This document shows, in pieces, positions 40,386 through 54,700 of a DNA stretch of 64,000 bases (the first letter of the stretch is position 1; the number at the start of each line of letters is the position of its first letter). The stretch spans positions 12,465,501-12,529,500 of the forward strand of contig JAFFSR010000218.1 of assembly GCA_017163975.1 (NCBI GenBank), given 5' to 3'. The translations under genes and the position numbers were made by a program. This stretch comes from Anastatus disparis (taxonomy: Eukaryota; Arthropoda; Insecta; Hymenoptera; Eupelmidae). The notes below the pieces were generated by a model. It was not told the DNA's origin, did not search any database, and saw only the letters and a program-made list of their open reading frames with translations.

Positions 40386-43193
40386 CTATTTATGGATTCT
40401 TACGAATTTGATACGAACGGGGTTAAGTGGTCTCAACACAATATCGCCAACAATTTTAATATCTTTTGTTAAATCAATAGGTTCTAAATAAAATTTTTGC
40501 AGAATTTTAGCGATTAATAATTTTAATTCCATCATAGCAAATTTTTGGCCTGCAATATAAGCTTTTATGTATTCTTAATATATCAAAAATAAAAATTTTA
40601 AAGTAAAAATAGTTTACCTATGCAATTACGGGGTCCAGCACTGAATGGCACGTAAGCAAACGGATGTCTATTTTTAACATTTTCTGGAAGAAATCGGTCT
40701 GGATCAAATTTATCAGGATTTGGCCAGAAAATGGGATCTCTGTGCGTTTCCCAAAAATGTATAAAATAATGACTTTTTGATGGAATAAGAGCATGCTCTA
40801 CAACATACAATAATTTTATGTAATATTACATCTAATAAAAACATCTTCTTAATAAATTATATAGATTATTAATAAATTTACTTAATTGTAATTCTTCTTC
40901 ACAATATCGCATTAATGTTGCAACTGGAGGAAATAACCGTAGTGCTTCTTTTATGCATCTTTCAAGATAATGAAGTTTTTGAATTTCTGCCATTCCAACT
41001 TTACCATTAATTTCATCGAATATTTCCATCACTTCAGCTCTAGCTCGATCCTAAAAATATTTATAGGATGAATTTTATAAATTCTTTCTAAATAAACTAA
41101 TTAAATTATTATTAAAATAAATGTTTTATTTTTACTTGGATCTCTTTATTTTCAGCAAGTAACATTAAATTGTAAGTCATGGCCATTCCTGACGTATCAT
41201 GTCCCTAAAAAGAATTCGTTTTAAATATTGTCTATTATATTCATTTTAAATGATATTATTACTTCAAAAGTAAAAGTGTCAATTTCTTCTTGGATTCCCT
41301 CGTTATCTATTAAACAACTTCGTTCGGCTTCTAACAAAAGATCAAGCATTGCTAATCTTCTTTTACGGCTTCCTAATTTTAAAATTCTACTGAAATCACA
41401 CATAAAATAATTCTAATTGTAATATTTATTAGATTACGTACCGTCAAAATAATTTTGTTGGTTCATAGAAGGTTTATTAATTAAATTTTTATTTTCTATG
41501 TTTTCGTGATACTTCCTTCGCTCTTGTATGATCTGTAATATAAATCTTATGATTATATATCTTTTGAATAAAATACATAATATTTTTATATTTAAAAAAC
41601 ATATTACCTCCTGAGTGAATCCGTGAAGAATTTTTAGAGCATTTGTCTGGATTTTTCCCATTTTTGGTATGTAAGGCATTATGCAATTTGGTATGTACGG
41701 TTTTAGTAATCTGTTAAAAATATGATTTTTTACACTTTTTATATTGAAAAATTATTTTTACTTTATACTTATACCTGTAACATATGACTTTGCCCATATC
41801 GTGAATGGCTTCTCTATATTCGTCAATTTTTTTAACATCCATATTATCTAAACTAACCCCCATTGTAGATTCTTAAAGAAAAAAATAATTATTCTTATTC
41901 AATATTGAAAAATAATCTATTTTTTTTTAATCATTTCAATTTACCACATATAATATTTAACGTGTAATTACAACAAAATGGTATTAAATCTATCACAGTT
42001 TCTTCAGATTCGCCTTCCAGAATTTCAATCATTTTCTCTGCTTGTTCACTTATAATGCTGATGTGTCTTTTTAAAATATCAAAATGAAAAGCTGGTGTCA
42101 GAATTTTTCGTCTATTCCTCCATTTTTCACCTAAATTTAGGAAAATAATAAACCTATTAATAATTATTAATGCTCATCAGATAGTAAAAACAATTATCTA
42201 AAATCGCTTCATTATTGTTTTTACTTTTGCCTATTACCTGTACTTGTTAATAATCCATCTTTTAACCAAGGATGAAAATAGTCATACACATAACCTTTTT
42301 CTATTGCCTTCTGACTCGTCAATAATATCTGTTTATTTTATTAATTGAAAAATTTAATAAATTTCAATCTCAACTACATAATTATTTATTCACACAAAAA
42401 ATAATTGTGCAATGCTCCTATAAACTATCATTTCGTAGAATGACGGTTCGCAAGAGTATTTCGCTACTAATTTTTTTGTGTGTTATTCAATATAGATATT
42501 AAAATAAAAAATAATCCAAAATATACCAATATTTTTTATTACACACAATAAATAACATTTTAAATATTATTTTTAAACATTACATAATTTAATAAAAAAA
42601 ATTATTACCTCTAAATCATCTGGATGGTAAACATTAATCAAAGCAGTGCCTATACCCCAAATTCTCACTATTGGGTAGTATTGTTTTAAAACACAATGTC
42701 CTACTTCCCATAATTCAACTTAAAGCAATAGTAATAAAAATTGTAAATATATAATTAAATAATTATCCATTGTAAAATAATTAGTTGATTTCTTAATTTT
42801 GAAATAATTTTATATTTTAAACTGTAAAACAATTTTTTTATGAAAATTAAATTAACTACGCATTTTACTAATTGTTTTGGATTTATGGAGTTTTATATTT
42901 GCGTGCAATAAAAATATATTCTAGTTAACAAAATTAAACTTTTTCGACTCATAACAATTGATAAGAAAACGTATCTAAATGCGTATACGAAAAATGTCAA
43001 AAATATTTATCGGCCTGAGATTGAATTACTTACCCATGCTTGAATTAATGAACATTAGAAGATTACCCACAATAGGGTATGGCGTTGGTCCAGGTATTTT
43101 ATTATACAGACGTCCCCGTCTACTGTGTCGAGTAAAAATATGAATAATTAATAAAGTCAAGAACAATAGCAACAATATTACGTAAACCGCCAT
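40386..43193 (-). CDS. CYP4-family cytochrome P450, gene A
   Basis: Twelve exons: 43034-43193, 42609-42718, 42238-42328, 41945-42130, 41775-41871, 41608-41710, 41442-41532, 41263-41372, 41136-41204, 40882-41050, 40618-40797, 40386-40549; phases close to 509 aa. It has an N-terminal membrane anchor ([20 protein letters not shown]), a proline hinge ([13 protein letters not shown]), the CYP4 I-helix [14 protein letters not shown]-helix ExxR as EALR, FDPDRF, and the heme loop [10 protein letters not shown] with its cysteine. An ER-bound monooxygenase using P450 reductase; CYP4 members typically oxidise fatty acids, hydrocarbons or xenobiotics, substrate here unknown. More diverged than B-D, with one extra codon in exon 8. 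Confidence 0.92.
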
Positions 43194-44261
43194 GATTAAG
43201 ATGTTTAATAAGAAATCGTGTAAAGCACTACGTTAAGTATTCGCAATTTTTAAAAACATAAAGAATAAATACTTGTTTACAATTCTTAAGCATATGGTGG
43301 AATAAAGTTATTTATCTAAATTTACCTATATTTATACTTACTTGTGACCTTAGACTATTTTTGTACAAGCAGAATTTTTCAATGCATCATATTTCTGACA
43401 GATTTTTTATAAATTTATAGATTTATTTTGTATAAAAAGATTAATTTTCAAGTTATACTATTGTTGGTGATTGCTGTTCAGTGATGACAGTCAGAAATTT
43501 CCATCTGATATATTTTCACGCCCCCCTGATAGAAATGTGAACACAAAAAATGGTATATATAAAAATTTAAGGTTATTAGTAACAATAATGCCAAAGAAAT
43601 GGCCATAAAATGTTAAAAAAAGCGTTTCCACTTCTACTGGTCATAAAATGGTAAAAAAACGTTTCAAGTTCCACCAGGGCCATCTCACTTTTATGTAAAA
43701 CTTTTTTTTTGTTTCTGTGCTTTTGCGTGTAAGTTTAATTTAATTAGATGTTTTTATCGGTCATTTTTTGCACGAAAAATAATTTTATTGAATTTTTTAT
43801 TAATAAATATTTTTATCAATTATTCAAGAGTTAGGCCTTTAAAACATTGACGATAATAGAAGATTCAAAATAATAATACATTAGTTGCGTTCTTACTTAC
43901 TCTTGGAAATATATAAAAGTTTATTGTTTTATTGAAAGCTATTGAAGAAATTTTGTCTTTGAGATCTCATCTAAATTTTTGTACTATTATTCTTGGAATG
44001 ATATTTGGGAAATTATTTTTTCGATATTTTTTATGTACATAATTTACAATAACGGTTTTCACTTTAAAAAGTTGTCATTATTCAAATGAAACATAAGATA
44101 TTGTTTTGAAATTAAAAATATATTATAACTCTAAATATACACAAGTCAAGTATAAAAATATTACCAAAGTACAAATAGTAAAATAATAATAAAATTATAA
44201 TTCTTTCACTTAACAGATAATTGTATAAATAATTTCATCCATGAACTATCGTGAATATTAA
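43194..44261. repeat. intergenic A/B with 38-bp tandem duplication
   Basis: Non-coding gap between genes A and B. Two diverged copies of a unit (43600-43637 and 43638-43674) share CATAAAATGKTAAAAAAA and CGTTTC. It presumably contains the promoter of gene A; no motif is assigned. Confidence 0.6.
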
Positions 44262-47188
44262 TTATTTATTTATTCTAATAAATTTGATATGAACAGGATC
44301 TTGTGGTCGCAATATAATGTCAGCCATCAGTTTCATGTCAGTGGTTAAATCAACTGGTTCCAAATAGAAGTCATAAAGTATCTTTCCTATTAAAGATTTG
44401 AGTTCCATAATTGCAAATTTTTGACCTAAAATATTACATTTTCTTTACAATATTTAATTAAAAATTTTGATTTTTTAATTTATGAAATTGAATATTACAA
44501 ATTACCAATGCAATTACGTGGCCCTGCACTAAATGGTACATAGGAAAATGGATGACGATTATTTGAATTTTCAGGCAGAAATCTGTCTGGTTCGAATTTA
44601 ACAGGATTCGTCCAAAAATTTGGATCTCTGTGCGTATCCCATAAGTGAATCATAATATGGGTATTGTCAGGAATTAATGCATTTTCTGTAACATAAATTT
44701 TATATTCATCAAATATTTGTTGCTAATTATAATTTATGACCAATGATACACATGAAATTAGTAATTTACTTAATTGTAATTCCTCTGTTGTATAACGCAT
44801 TAGTGTAGCTACAGGAGGATACAATCTAACTGATTCTTTGATACATCTTTCCAAATAATTTAATTCTTGAAGCTGCGTAATCTCAATTTTACCATTATTT
44901 TTATCTAAAACTTCAGTCACTTCAGCTCTTGCTCGTTCCTAAAATATTATTTCTATTTAGTATATTCTGTATTGAAAATAGCTGGCATTTGTTAGCATGA
45001 AAATGAATTTATTTTAAGTTAGTTTAAGTTAAAATTCTCAATTATAAATTTCTTATGAACAATATTAATTCAATTTCATGATATAAGATATAACCTTATT
45101 ATAAATAAAAACGTCTTTTTCTACTGACAATTAACTCCATGCCAAATTGAAAGAAAATGGTTTACTATATAACGTGATTTTTTTTCAATGGTAAAATAAA
45201 AATGAGCTTACTTGCGCTTCTTTATTTTCAGCAAGTAACATAAGTGTAAAAGTCATAGCCATTGCAGACGTGTCGTGTCCCTAAAAAATATTCAATTAAA
45301 GCTACAGCTAAAAATGTCTATATAAATAAAAACAGATTGTTATAAAAAAATATGTATCGCTCACTTCAAAAGTAAAGGTATCCACTTCTTCTTTTATTCC
45401 TTCATTATTTATTAAATTATTCCGCTCAGCTGCTAGCAAAAGGTCAAGCATTGCTAATCTTTTTTTTCTACCTATTTGAATTCAAATAAATATTCATATC
45501 TTTTTTAGTGATTCATTAATATCTGTCCAATTTTTATCAATTTGACAAAATTGTGTATTCACAAATGATTTTAAATATTACTAATGCTGAATAAAATTAC
45601 TAACAATTAAATGACACTTATGTAAAAGAAAATTTATTAAAAAAGAAAATGATGTATTAAATGTTTTTATAATCATACCTATATCAAAGCCATCAAAAAC
45701 TTTGTCTTCAACAATATCAGTATATTCGTTTAAATATTTATTTTGTGTACTTGCATGGTATTCCCTTCGCTGTTTTATAACCTGTTTGAGTAATATTATT
45801 TATTTTTAAAGATTGAAAAATAATTTAAATCTAATTATTTAAATAAAACGAATACTACTCTGCTGAAAATTTTAAATAATAAATCAATTTTCTGCTTTGT
45901 AAAAATGCATGGATTTCTATGAAGGTATTAATGATGATAATTGTAATGAATGTAAAACGCAAATTACCTCATCAGTGAAGCCATGTAACCTTTTGAGTCC
46001 ATTAACTTGCATATCACCTATAGTTGGTATATAAGGAATTAAGAAATTTGGGATATACGGTCTCAGTAATCTAAACGTAAGAATATATTTTTTTATATAA
46101 TAATCATGAATTAATATATAACATTTTATAACTATAAGTTTTTAAAAAATTGTTTGAAAATAAAAAAAAGTTAATTTATCTTCCAAAAGAGATCTGTTTG
46201 TTGATATACACTTTATATATCAGTATTTACCTCCACATTACCACTTGACCCATATTGTAAATAGCTTCTTTGTATTTGTAAACTTTTTTTTCTTCCATTT
46301 TATCTAAAGCCACTCCCATAGTTGATTCTAAAAAGGTATCATCATAATATTTATTATTTTTTGCTTGTGAGATTATACTGTAGTTTAATTAGTCATATCT
46401 TTACCGCAAATAATATTTAATGTATAATTTGAACAAAATGGTATTAAGCTTTTAACAGTTTCTTCATTTTCATTCTTAAGAGCTTCAATCATTTTTTCTC
46501 CTTGTTCGCTTGTAATATCTAGATACTTTTTTAAAATCCCAAAATGGAATGCCGGTGTCAGAAGTTTTCGTCTTTGTCGCCATTTGTCGTCTAATGAAAT
46601 ATTGTTTTTTTAATGTGTAATTTAAATACTGTAGATTTTAAATTGAAAATAGTTTTACCTGTACTAGTTAATAAGCCAGTCTTTAACCAGGGCTGAAGAA
46701 ACCAGTAAGCATAACCTTTTTCAATCACTTTTTGACTCGAAAGTAAAATCTAACAGATAATAAGAAACATTTTTTTTTACAAATAAAAATACAGTTTTTT
46801 TTGTGTGAAATTGAGAACAAAAATAAATTATTTGTTTTATTTTTACTTCTAAATCATCAGGATGACAAATGTTGACTAGAGCAGTGTGAAGACCCCAATA
46901 TCTTAAAATAGGATAATAATTTTTCATAAATCCACGACCTATTTCCCAAAATTCAGCTAAAATAACATTAAAACATCATTTAAATTGATTTAAATATTAA
47001 AAAAAAAAAAAAAATATAATCAATAAAAATAGATACTTACTCGTTGTATTTTTGTTGAACAATAATAAATTACCAACAATTGGATACGCTATGGGTCCTG
47101 GAATCTTATTATACAAACGACCTTTTCTTCTGTATCGAGACCAAACGTGGAAAATTAATAACGCCAACAGCACTGATAGCAAGTACAT
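44262..47188 (-). CDS. CYP4-family cytochrome P450, gene B
   Basis: Twelve exons: 47041-47188, 46847-46956, 46659-46749, 46405-46590, 46231-46327, 45968-46070, 45679-45781, 45365-45471, 45212-45280, 44770-44938, 44506-44685, 44262-44425; about 508 aa. Start MYLLSVLLALLIFHVW (anchor), hinge KIPGPIAYPIVGN, I-helix [14 protein letters not shown]-helix ESVR, FEPDRF, heme loop [10 protein letters not shown], end KFIRINK. Exon sizes equal those of C and D except exon 1, so it arose by tandem duplication. All key residues are present and the frame is open, so it is likely functional. Substrate unknown. Confidence 0.92.
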
Positions 47189-48784
47189 TATTACACTATT
47201 AGGAAATTCACTTTTTTTTAAAGTATGCTATTTAATTTTATAACTTTGGTTGATAAATTTAAGTTTTGACGATTTTCATTAACTTGGTTTCAAAAAACAC
47301 TGTAGTCTTACGAATATCAACTACTAGTTTACAGACATAAGTTGTTTGTGATGAAATTTATCCTCGATTACAAATATAACTCGTGCAGCTTCGTCATTTC
47401 TGCAACGTAATATGTGCAAAAGTGATAAACTCCGTTTGGTATTTGAAGGCTAACGTGTTTAATTTTAATGTAATTACATATTTATTGTTTGAGAAGAAAC
47501 TCAAAATTTGTAAATTTCTTAAAATTAAGTAAATTAATTTCAATAAATTATTTTTAATCAAATGAACTGAAATTACCTTAAGGTAGAATATCTAGTTTAT
47601 TTGTCCCTAATAGTGGACAAAGTAACTATTTTTTATTGATATCGTAAATTATCAACATTAATTTATTTGTTAAAAAAAATGATTAATCTTTAACTATTTA
47701 TTTTTATAAAATTGTTTCATTTAAACTTCCACTATTCCTTTTTATTCAGAAAATCTATAAAAAAATGAACGTATCTCATAAAAAATCTCATTGAGAAAAA
47801 ATTCACTGGAATCAATTATATATGATAATTCAGATTTTTTAATACAGCTTTAATATATCATTTCTAACAGATGATATTTCAATTATTGAATACATTATTT
47901 TTTGCCTATTAAATTTTTAAAAACAATTGTTATTTGAATTATTTATACAAAAATTTATTTTGAATATTTTAAATAATTCTTAATTAAAATTACCAATAAA
48001 TATAATTAGCATGATTTATCCAGTAAATGAACTGCAATAACCTATAGATGAATGGTTTTAAATTCTTGTTTTTAAATTACAGCTTGATTTAAAAATTTAT
48101 ACAAATCGTTATTTATACAAACAATATTTTGATTTATGAAAAATAATAAATTTTTTACTTATTGACAACCAAACGTTATCGCCTGGCTATGATATGTATT
48201 TTTGCAATGTCGGTGCAGTCATCATGGTTGTACTATATAAATACTATAATAAAATTATAAAATAATGTAGTTTAATTAAGTCCTCAAGAATTTTGTTTGA
48301 TTATAAAATGTACATAATTAAATTTTTAGTGAAATTATCATTTTATTATTAAAAATTAATGTATGAACCTCTGTTAACTAATGTTAATTTATTATATTTT
48401 TATTTTGCTCTCAGTTTATGTACATCCCAATAAAAAGTAAAATATTAAAATTATATATTTCTTATAAAATTTTATATTCTGAAATTTCATTGTTATCAAA
48501 TAATTGTGCAAATTAGTTTTTTACAACATGCTTTAAAGAACAATTATTATTATTATTATATATACAATAACGTAAAAAACACATTTTTTCTTTTGGATGT
48601 CTGATTTTGTTAACGCCATGTTAAAAATATGAATTTTTAAAATTAAGTGGTTTCATACACTATCAGCAACCTAGGTTAGTAAATTATTGATAAATGTCCA
48701 AATATTATTCTTTATTTACAATTTTTTAAAAATATAGTGACAATCTTACGAATAATTTGATGTTTGAAATACTTTAAATATTAA
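47189..48784. other. intergenic region between P450 genes B and C
   Basis: AT-rich with no coding signal on either strand. Presumed upstream region of gene B and 3' flank of gene C. No repeat of note. Confidence 0.5.
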
Positions 48785-51700
48785 TTATTTATTTATTCTA
48801 ATAAATTTAATATGAACAGGATCTTGTGGTCGCAATATAATGTCACCCGTCAGTTTCATGTCAGTCGTTAAATCGACCGGTTCCAAATAGAAATCATAAA
48901 GTATCTTTCCTATTAAAGATTTAAGTTCCATAACTGCAAATTTCTGACCTGTAACATTAAATTTTTTTATGATATTTTTTTAAATTTCATTTTGAAATTT
49001 ATTAATTTGAATATTACTAATTACCAATGCAATTGCGTGGCCCTGCACTAAAAGGTACATAGGCAAATGGATGGCGATTCTTTGAATTTTCAGGTAGAAA
49101 TCTATCTGGTTCGAATTTATCAGGATCCGTCCAAAATTTCGGATCTCTGTGCGTATCCCATAAGTGCATCATAATATGTGTCTCCGCCGGAATTAGCCCA
49201 TGCTCTGTAACATGAATTTTATATTATTCAGTAATATTTTTACTTGAGGGGATGCATAACAAACACTATACCTGTACTTATAGATATTATACATCTTTTC
49301 ATTTCATTGAAAAATTTCAGAAAAAGAAATACATTAGCTAGTAGTTTGTACCATGAAGATTAGTCAGTTGAATTTTTGAAAAATTTATCTATTAATTATT
49401 GAGAATTTCGGATTGCAATATTATATATTAAAATTTTTCGATTTTGTACCAGAAAATCAAAATTCTTGGAAACTAATGAATCAATTTATTTAAAAATTCA
49501 ACTGAATAATCTTAATGGTATATACCACAAGCTAATGTATTTCTTTTTCGACAATTTTTCTATAAAATCGAAAGATAAATAATATGTATGAGTATAAGTG
49601 TGGTGTCTATTTTTCATCTCCTTAATTCTAATTATATTTGATAAGTGGTTTTACTTAATTGTAAATCTTCCGTCGTATTACGCATTAGTGTAGCGACTGG
49701 AGGATACAGGCGAATGGATTCTTTGATACATCTTTCTAAATAATGTAATTCTTGAAGTTGAACAATATCAATTTTACCATTATTTCTATCGAAAAGTTCA
49801 GTAATTTCATCTCTTGCTCGATCCTAAAATATTATTTCTATTTAGCATATTCTATAATAGAAATGATTTGGATTTTTGCATTAAGATACACTCGACGGAC
49901 ATTGATTCGTGTGGAACGTTTTAAAATTGTACAATGCTATTGGATAATACTGTTGTATCGGTTATTCTCATTGGAGGATTTCAAAAACGTTCCACACGAA
50001 TTAATGTCCGTCGAGTGTATATAAGTATGCAATTATAAAAATCGGAATTTGAAGTGTTATATGTACAGTGTTGTTTGAATTTTATGCAGTAAAGTACAAC
50101 TTTAATATGAATGTAATAATCCAGAATAAAAAAAAAATAATTGGCTTTATATAATTAAACTAGCGGCCCGTTGGGCCGCTGTGGCTCGCACCTCGGTCCT
50201 TTCAGAGCTTCGCTTCGCGATGCAAGGCATGCAAAAAGCTCCGCTTCTTGCATATAAGGCACGACCGAAAACGCTCGCGCTGCGCGCTCGCTATTTGATA
50301 TTTAAAGAATATTAAAACAAATCATTTACAAACGCAAAAGCCTTAAAAGTTAATCTTATTTCTTTTTTTCATTGTATTTTTTACCGCATCTTTCAACAGG
50401 AGGTTTGTATTTATTTGAAAAAACAAATTTATAATTATTTAAATTTTTCTTGTGAATTAAGTTGATTGATTTCGAAAAAATTTATATTATGTGAAAAAGA
50501 CATATTTTCATTAATGTATACTTTTTAAAGTTTTGGATAGGATAATCTATCAAAAGTTATAAGAAAAAAAATAGTTCAGTAGCTTAAAAGTAAAGTTTTG
50601 TATAAAATTTTTATTTGATCTGAATCATTCCGACAGGGGATGATTTAAAACAATAATACAAATAAATATTGGCAGTTTAAAAAGAAATCGTTCGAGCGGT
50701 TTTAAAACAGTTATCCCTTTAGAGGTTAAAAAAATGATTTTTTGGTGATAACTTGAAAAAAACGAATTTTGAAAAAAAGTATATTAAATAAAATTTTTAG
50801 AAAAAAAAAGATACATCTTTTTAATATTATATATATATTTTTTAAATAATATTTATCTAATTATCATTAAAAAGCCTTTAATTTCAATATTTTTCATGAA
50901 CAATTTAAAAAATATTAACTTTAGAGAAAAATGTATAATATAAAAAAGATTTTTTTTTTATATTCTATAACTTTTATTCTATATACTTTTTGAAAAAAAA
51001 ATCGTATTTTTCAAGTTATTACCAAAAATCCATTTTTTTGACCATTTAAAAGGCGCCTATTTAAAAACGCTTCCAACGATTTTTTTCAAAATAGGAACGT
51101 TTACTTGTGTTATTATTTGAAACAATTTCCCGTTTGAATTATTCAGATCGGATAAAAACTCGTCGAGAAAATTCATAAACTTGATTTCTCACACACATAC
51201 ATCCATACATACATTTTAAGGAAGCCTCGTAATAATTTTATTTTGCTATAAAAATAAGTTTTTTATCATAAAAAAAAATATTTTAAAGGGTTACAGTTTT
51301 CGCGATGTCGAAAATATAAGGCACTTCCGTATAGCGGTCGTGCCTAAAAAGAGTATTCGACAAGAATCCTTTATTAACTTACTTGCGCTTCTTTATTTTC
51401 AGCAAGCAACATAAGTGTATAAGTCATAGCCATTGCAGATGTATCGTGTCCCTAAAAAATATTAAATTAAAGTTTTGGTTAAAAAATTTTTTCTCAATAA
51501 AAACGGATCGATAAATAAAAACATAAACTACTCACTTCAAAAGTAAAGGTATCAACTTCTTCTTTTATTCCTTCATTATCTATTAAATTATTTCGCTCAG
51601 CTGATAATAAAAGGTCAAGCATTGATAACCTTTTTTTTCTACCTAACAATTCAAATCAATATACATATCTTTTGTAGTAACATAATAATAAAATGTTTTT

Positions 51701-54700
51701 CAGTCCTATTTTTACTAATTTGTCAACATTGTTGATTTAAAAAATAATTTTAAAAACTACTGTTACCTTAAAATAACACTTGCATGTAAGGAAAAGTAGT
51801 ATATTACATATTTGACTTATCGTACCTATATCAAAGTCGTCAAAAACTTTTTCTTCAGTAATATCAGTGTATTGGTTTAAAAATTTATTTTCAGTGCTCG
51901 CATGGAACTCCCTACGCTGTTTTATAACCTGTATGGATAATAATATTTAATTTAAAAAATTTAATAACTTCAACGGAAATGAATATCCTAATGAAAATTT
52001 GAAACACTAAATAAATGCTATACTGAGTAAAAATACATCGATTTCCATCAAGGTATCAATTATAATAATTTTAATAATTGAAATAAAGTAAAACATTAAT
52101 TACCTCATCAGAAAAACCATGTAACTTTTTGAGTGCATTAACTTGCATAGGGCCTACTTTTGGCACAAAAGGTATCAAGAAATTTGGAACGTATGGTTGG
52201 AGCAATCTAAAAATAAAAATATATTTTTTTAATAGTCATTAAATAATATTATTTACAATTTTTTGTGTACATATCGAATATTTTTTTTTACTGATATTTA
52301 TGTAATAGGGTATGATTCATACACAGTTATCGACACAGCAGTTTTATGAACTTTTCATATTTATTCAAAAATTTTTCGGAATATTTCCGGAACATCTTTA
52401 TATTATACTTTTTATTAGTTAAAATATAAGTCTGCAATCTAGAAATATTTTTAAAAAATTGGAAAACTAAAATCAATATTTTACATTCTCTTAAGAATAA
52501 AAAATTTGGGAAATTGTAATGTCGGTATTTTAAGTTTTTTTTAATAACAATAATATATCCGTAGCATTAACTTTAATTTTTCTAACATTCATTTTTTTCA
52601 TCAGTTCAAAAAGAGGGCAATGTATTATTTACCTCCATACTACCACTTTACCCATATTATGGACAGCTTGTTTGTATTCGAGAACTGTTCCTTCGGGTAA
52701 TTTATCTAAGGCCACTCCCATGGTTGATTCTAAAAAAGTAACATTAGTAATATTTTTATATTTTTTGTAAATAAATGTGAAATCTTATAAATCTCATGTT
52801 TACCCAAAATGATATTTAATGTGTAATTTGAACAAAATGGTATTAAGCTTCTAACAGTTACTTCATTTTCACTCTTAAGAGCTTCAATCATTTTTTCTCC
52901 TTGCTCGTTCGTGATATCAATATATTTTTTCAAAATCCCAAAATGGAATGCTGGTGTTAAAAGTTTCCGTCTTTGTCGCCATTTGTCGTCTAATGAAGAA
53001 TTTTTTTTTTAAATTTATTATTTAAATACAATAAATTTGAAATTAAAATAGATTTTACCTGTACTGGTCAATAATCCGAATTTTAACCAAGGCTGAAGGA
53101 ACCAGTAAGCATAACCTTTTTCAATTACTTTTTGGCTTGAAAGTAAAATCTAATAACAATCGTAAATATATTTTACAAATTAAAATGATTTTTTTCGATA
53201 CAAAATTTAAAATAATTATAAATTGTTATTTTATTTTTACCTCTAAATCATCGGGATGACAAATACTGACCATTGCTTTTTCCACACCCCAAATTCTTAA
53301 AATTGGATAATATTGTTTCATAAACGTACGTCCTAGTTCCCAAATGTCGGCTGAAATAAAAAATCATTTCGTAAATAATCTCGTAACTGTTAAAAAAGAT
53401 AAGATCTTAATTATTAATTAAAATAATATTAAAATTAATGCATATAAAGTACGATTGGAATTTTTTTTTAATATATTGTTATAAAATTTTTTAATCAATT
53501 TATAAATAAAATTTGATAAAATTAATGTTAACATTACGAATTAATAATCACATATGATTTAGTTATTTCATTGACTTTTTTGTAAAAATGAATCAACTTT
53601 TTTTTACTAAAAGAAGCAAACAGTATGAAAATTAACTGTCGATACTTAGTAATGCATTGAATTAATTAAAGCAAAATATATCAAATGCAATGATACTTTT
53701 CATTAATATCCTGGTCAAAATAACCTTCAAGTTTTAAAATATTCACTATGTATCTGAATACAATATAAAAGTTTCTCTAAATTAATCATTTTTCACATGG
53801 TAAAAAGCTAAGGTAAAGAGTCTGTAGGTTGTATTTTAATTGTACATGCAATGAATTACATCTTTCAAATAAAAAGGACAATGAATGAAGTGTTATGTAT
53901 ATTTTTGAAGGAAGTAATATTGAAAATCCAAATTTAAAACTATTAAATTTGTACTTTTACAAAAAATGTATCTAAAATGAAAAAAACTAAAGTCATGCAG
54001 AACTATTTTAATCTTGGTGTAAGATAAAAAAAACTTTTTGCTAATTGAAATTTAATATAAATTTTTATTTTGTTTTACTAAAATGGCCAATAATTTTTTT
54101 ACATAAAAAAATGTTCAAGAAAAATATAGTAACATAAAATGAACGAATTATTTTTAAAAAATTACGTATACATCAGAAACGAAATAAGGAAGTATAAAAT
54201 ATAAGCAACAAATATTTACCATGTATTTTTAATTGGATTTTGAAAATAAACAATTGTTAATTTTATGAGAGATTAATAATTGTTTATTAAATAATTAAAA
54301 TGAATAAAATATTTTATAACTGTTCAAATATTGTTTTCTAATATATCTATTAATAAAAAAACGTCTCATTTTTCCGAACATCAATGACATAATTAATTGT
54401 TATTTAATTTTTTTTAAGAAGATTATTTATCTTATAAAACTATATTTTTCTTAAAATTATAAATTTATTATTTATCATATCATTGATAAAAGTTACCCTC
54501 TTTGAACTATCTCTTAACCTTAGCAAAAAAAAATAGATAAAATATAAATTTAATGAAAATATGTACTTACCCGGTGTGCATTTGGTAAACATGTACAAAT
54601 TACCAACGATTGGGTATGGTTTTGGTCCAGGAATTTTACTAAATAAGCGACCTTTCCGGTTGTATCGAGACCAAATATGGAAAATTACAAATGGCAAAAG

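Noticed and set aside
50163..50330. GC-rich island considered as a bacterial or viral insertion
   Set aside because: No coding content; the hairpin and CTAG end fit a Helitron-type element better.
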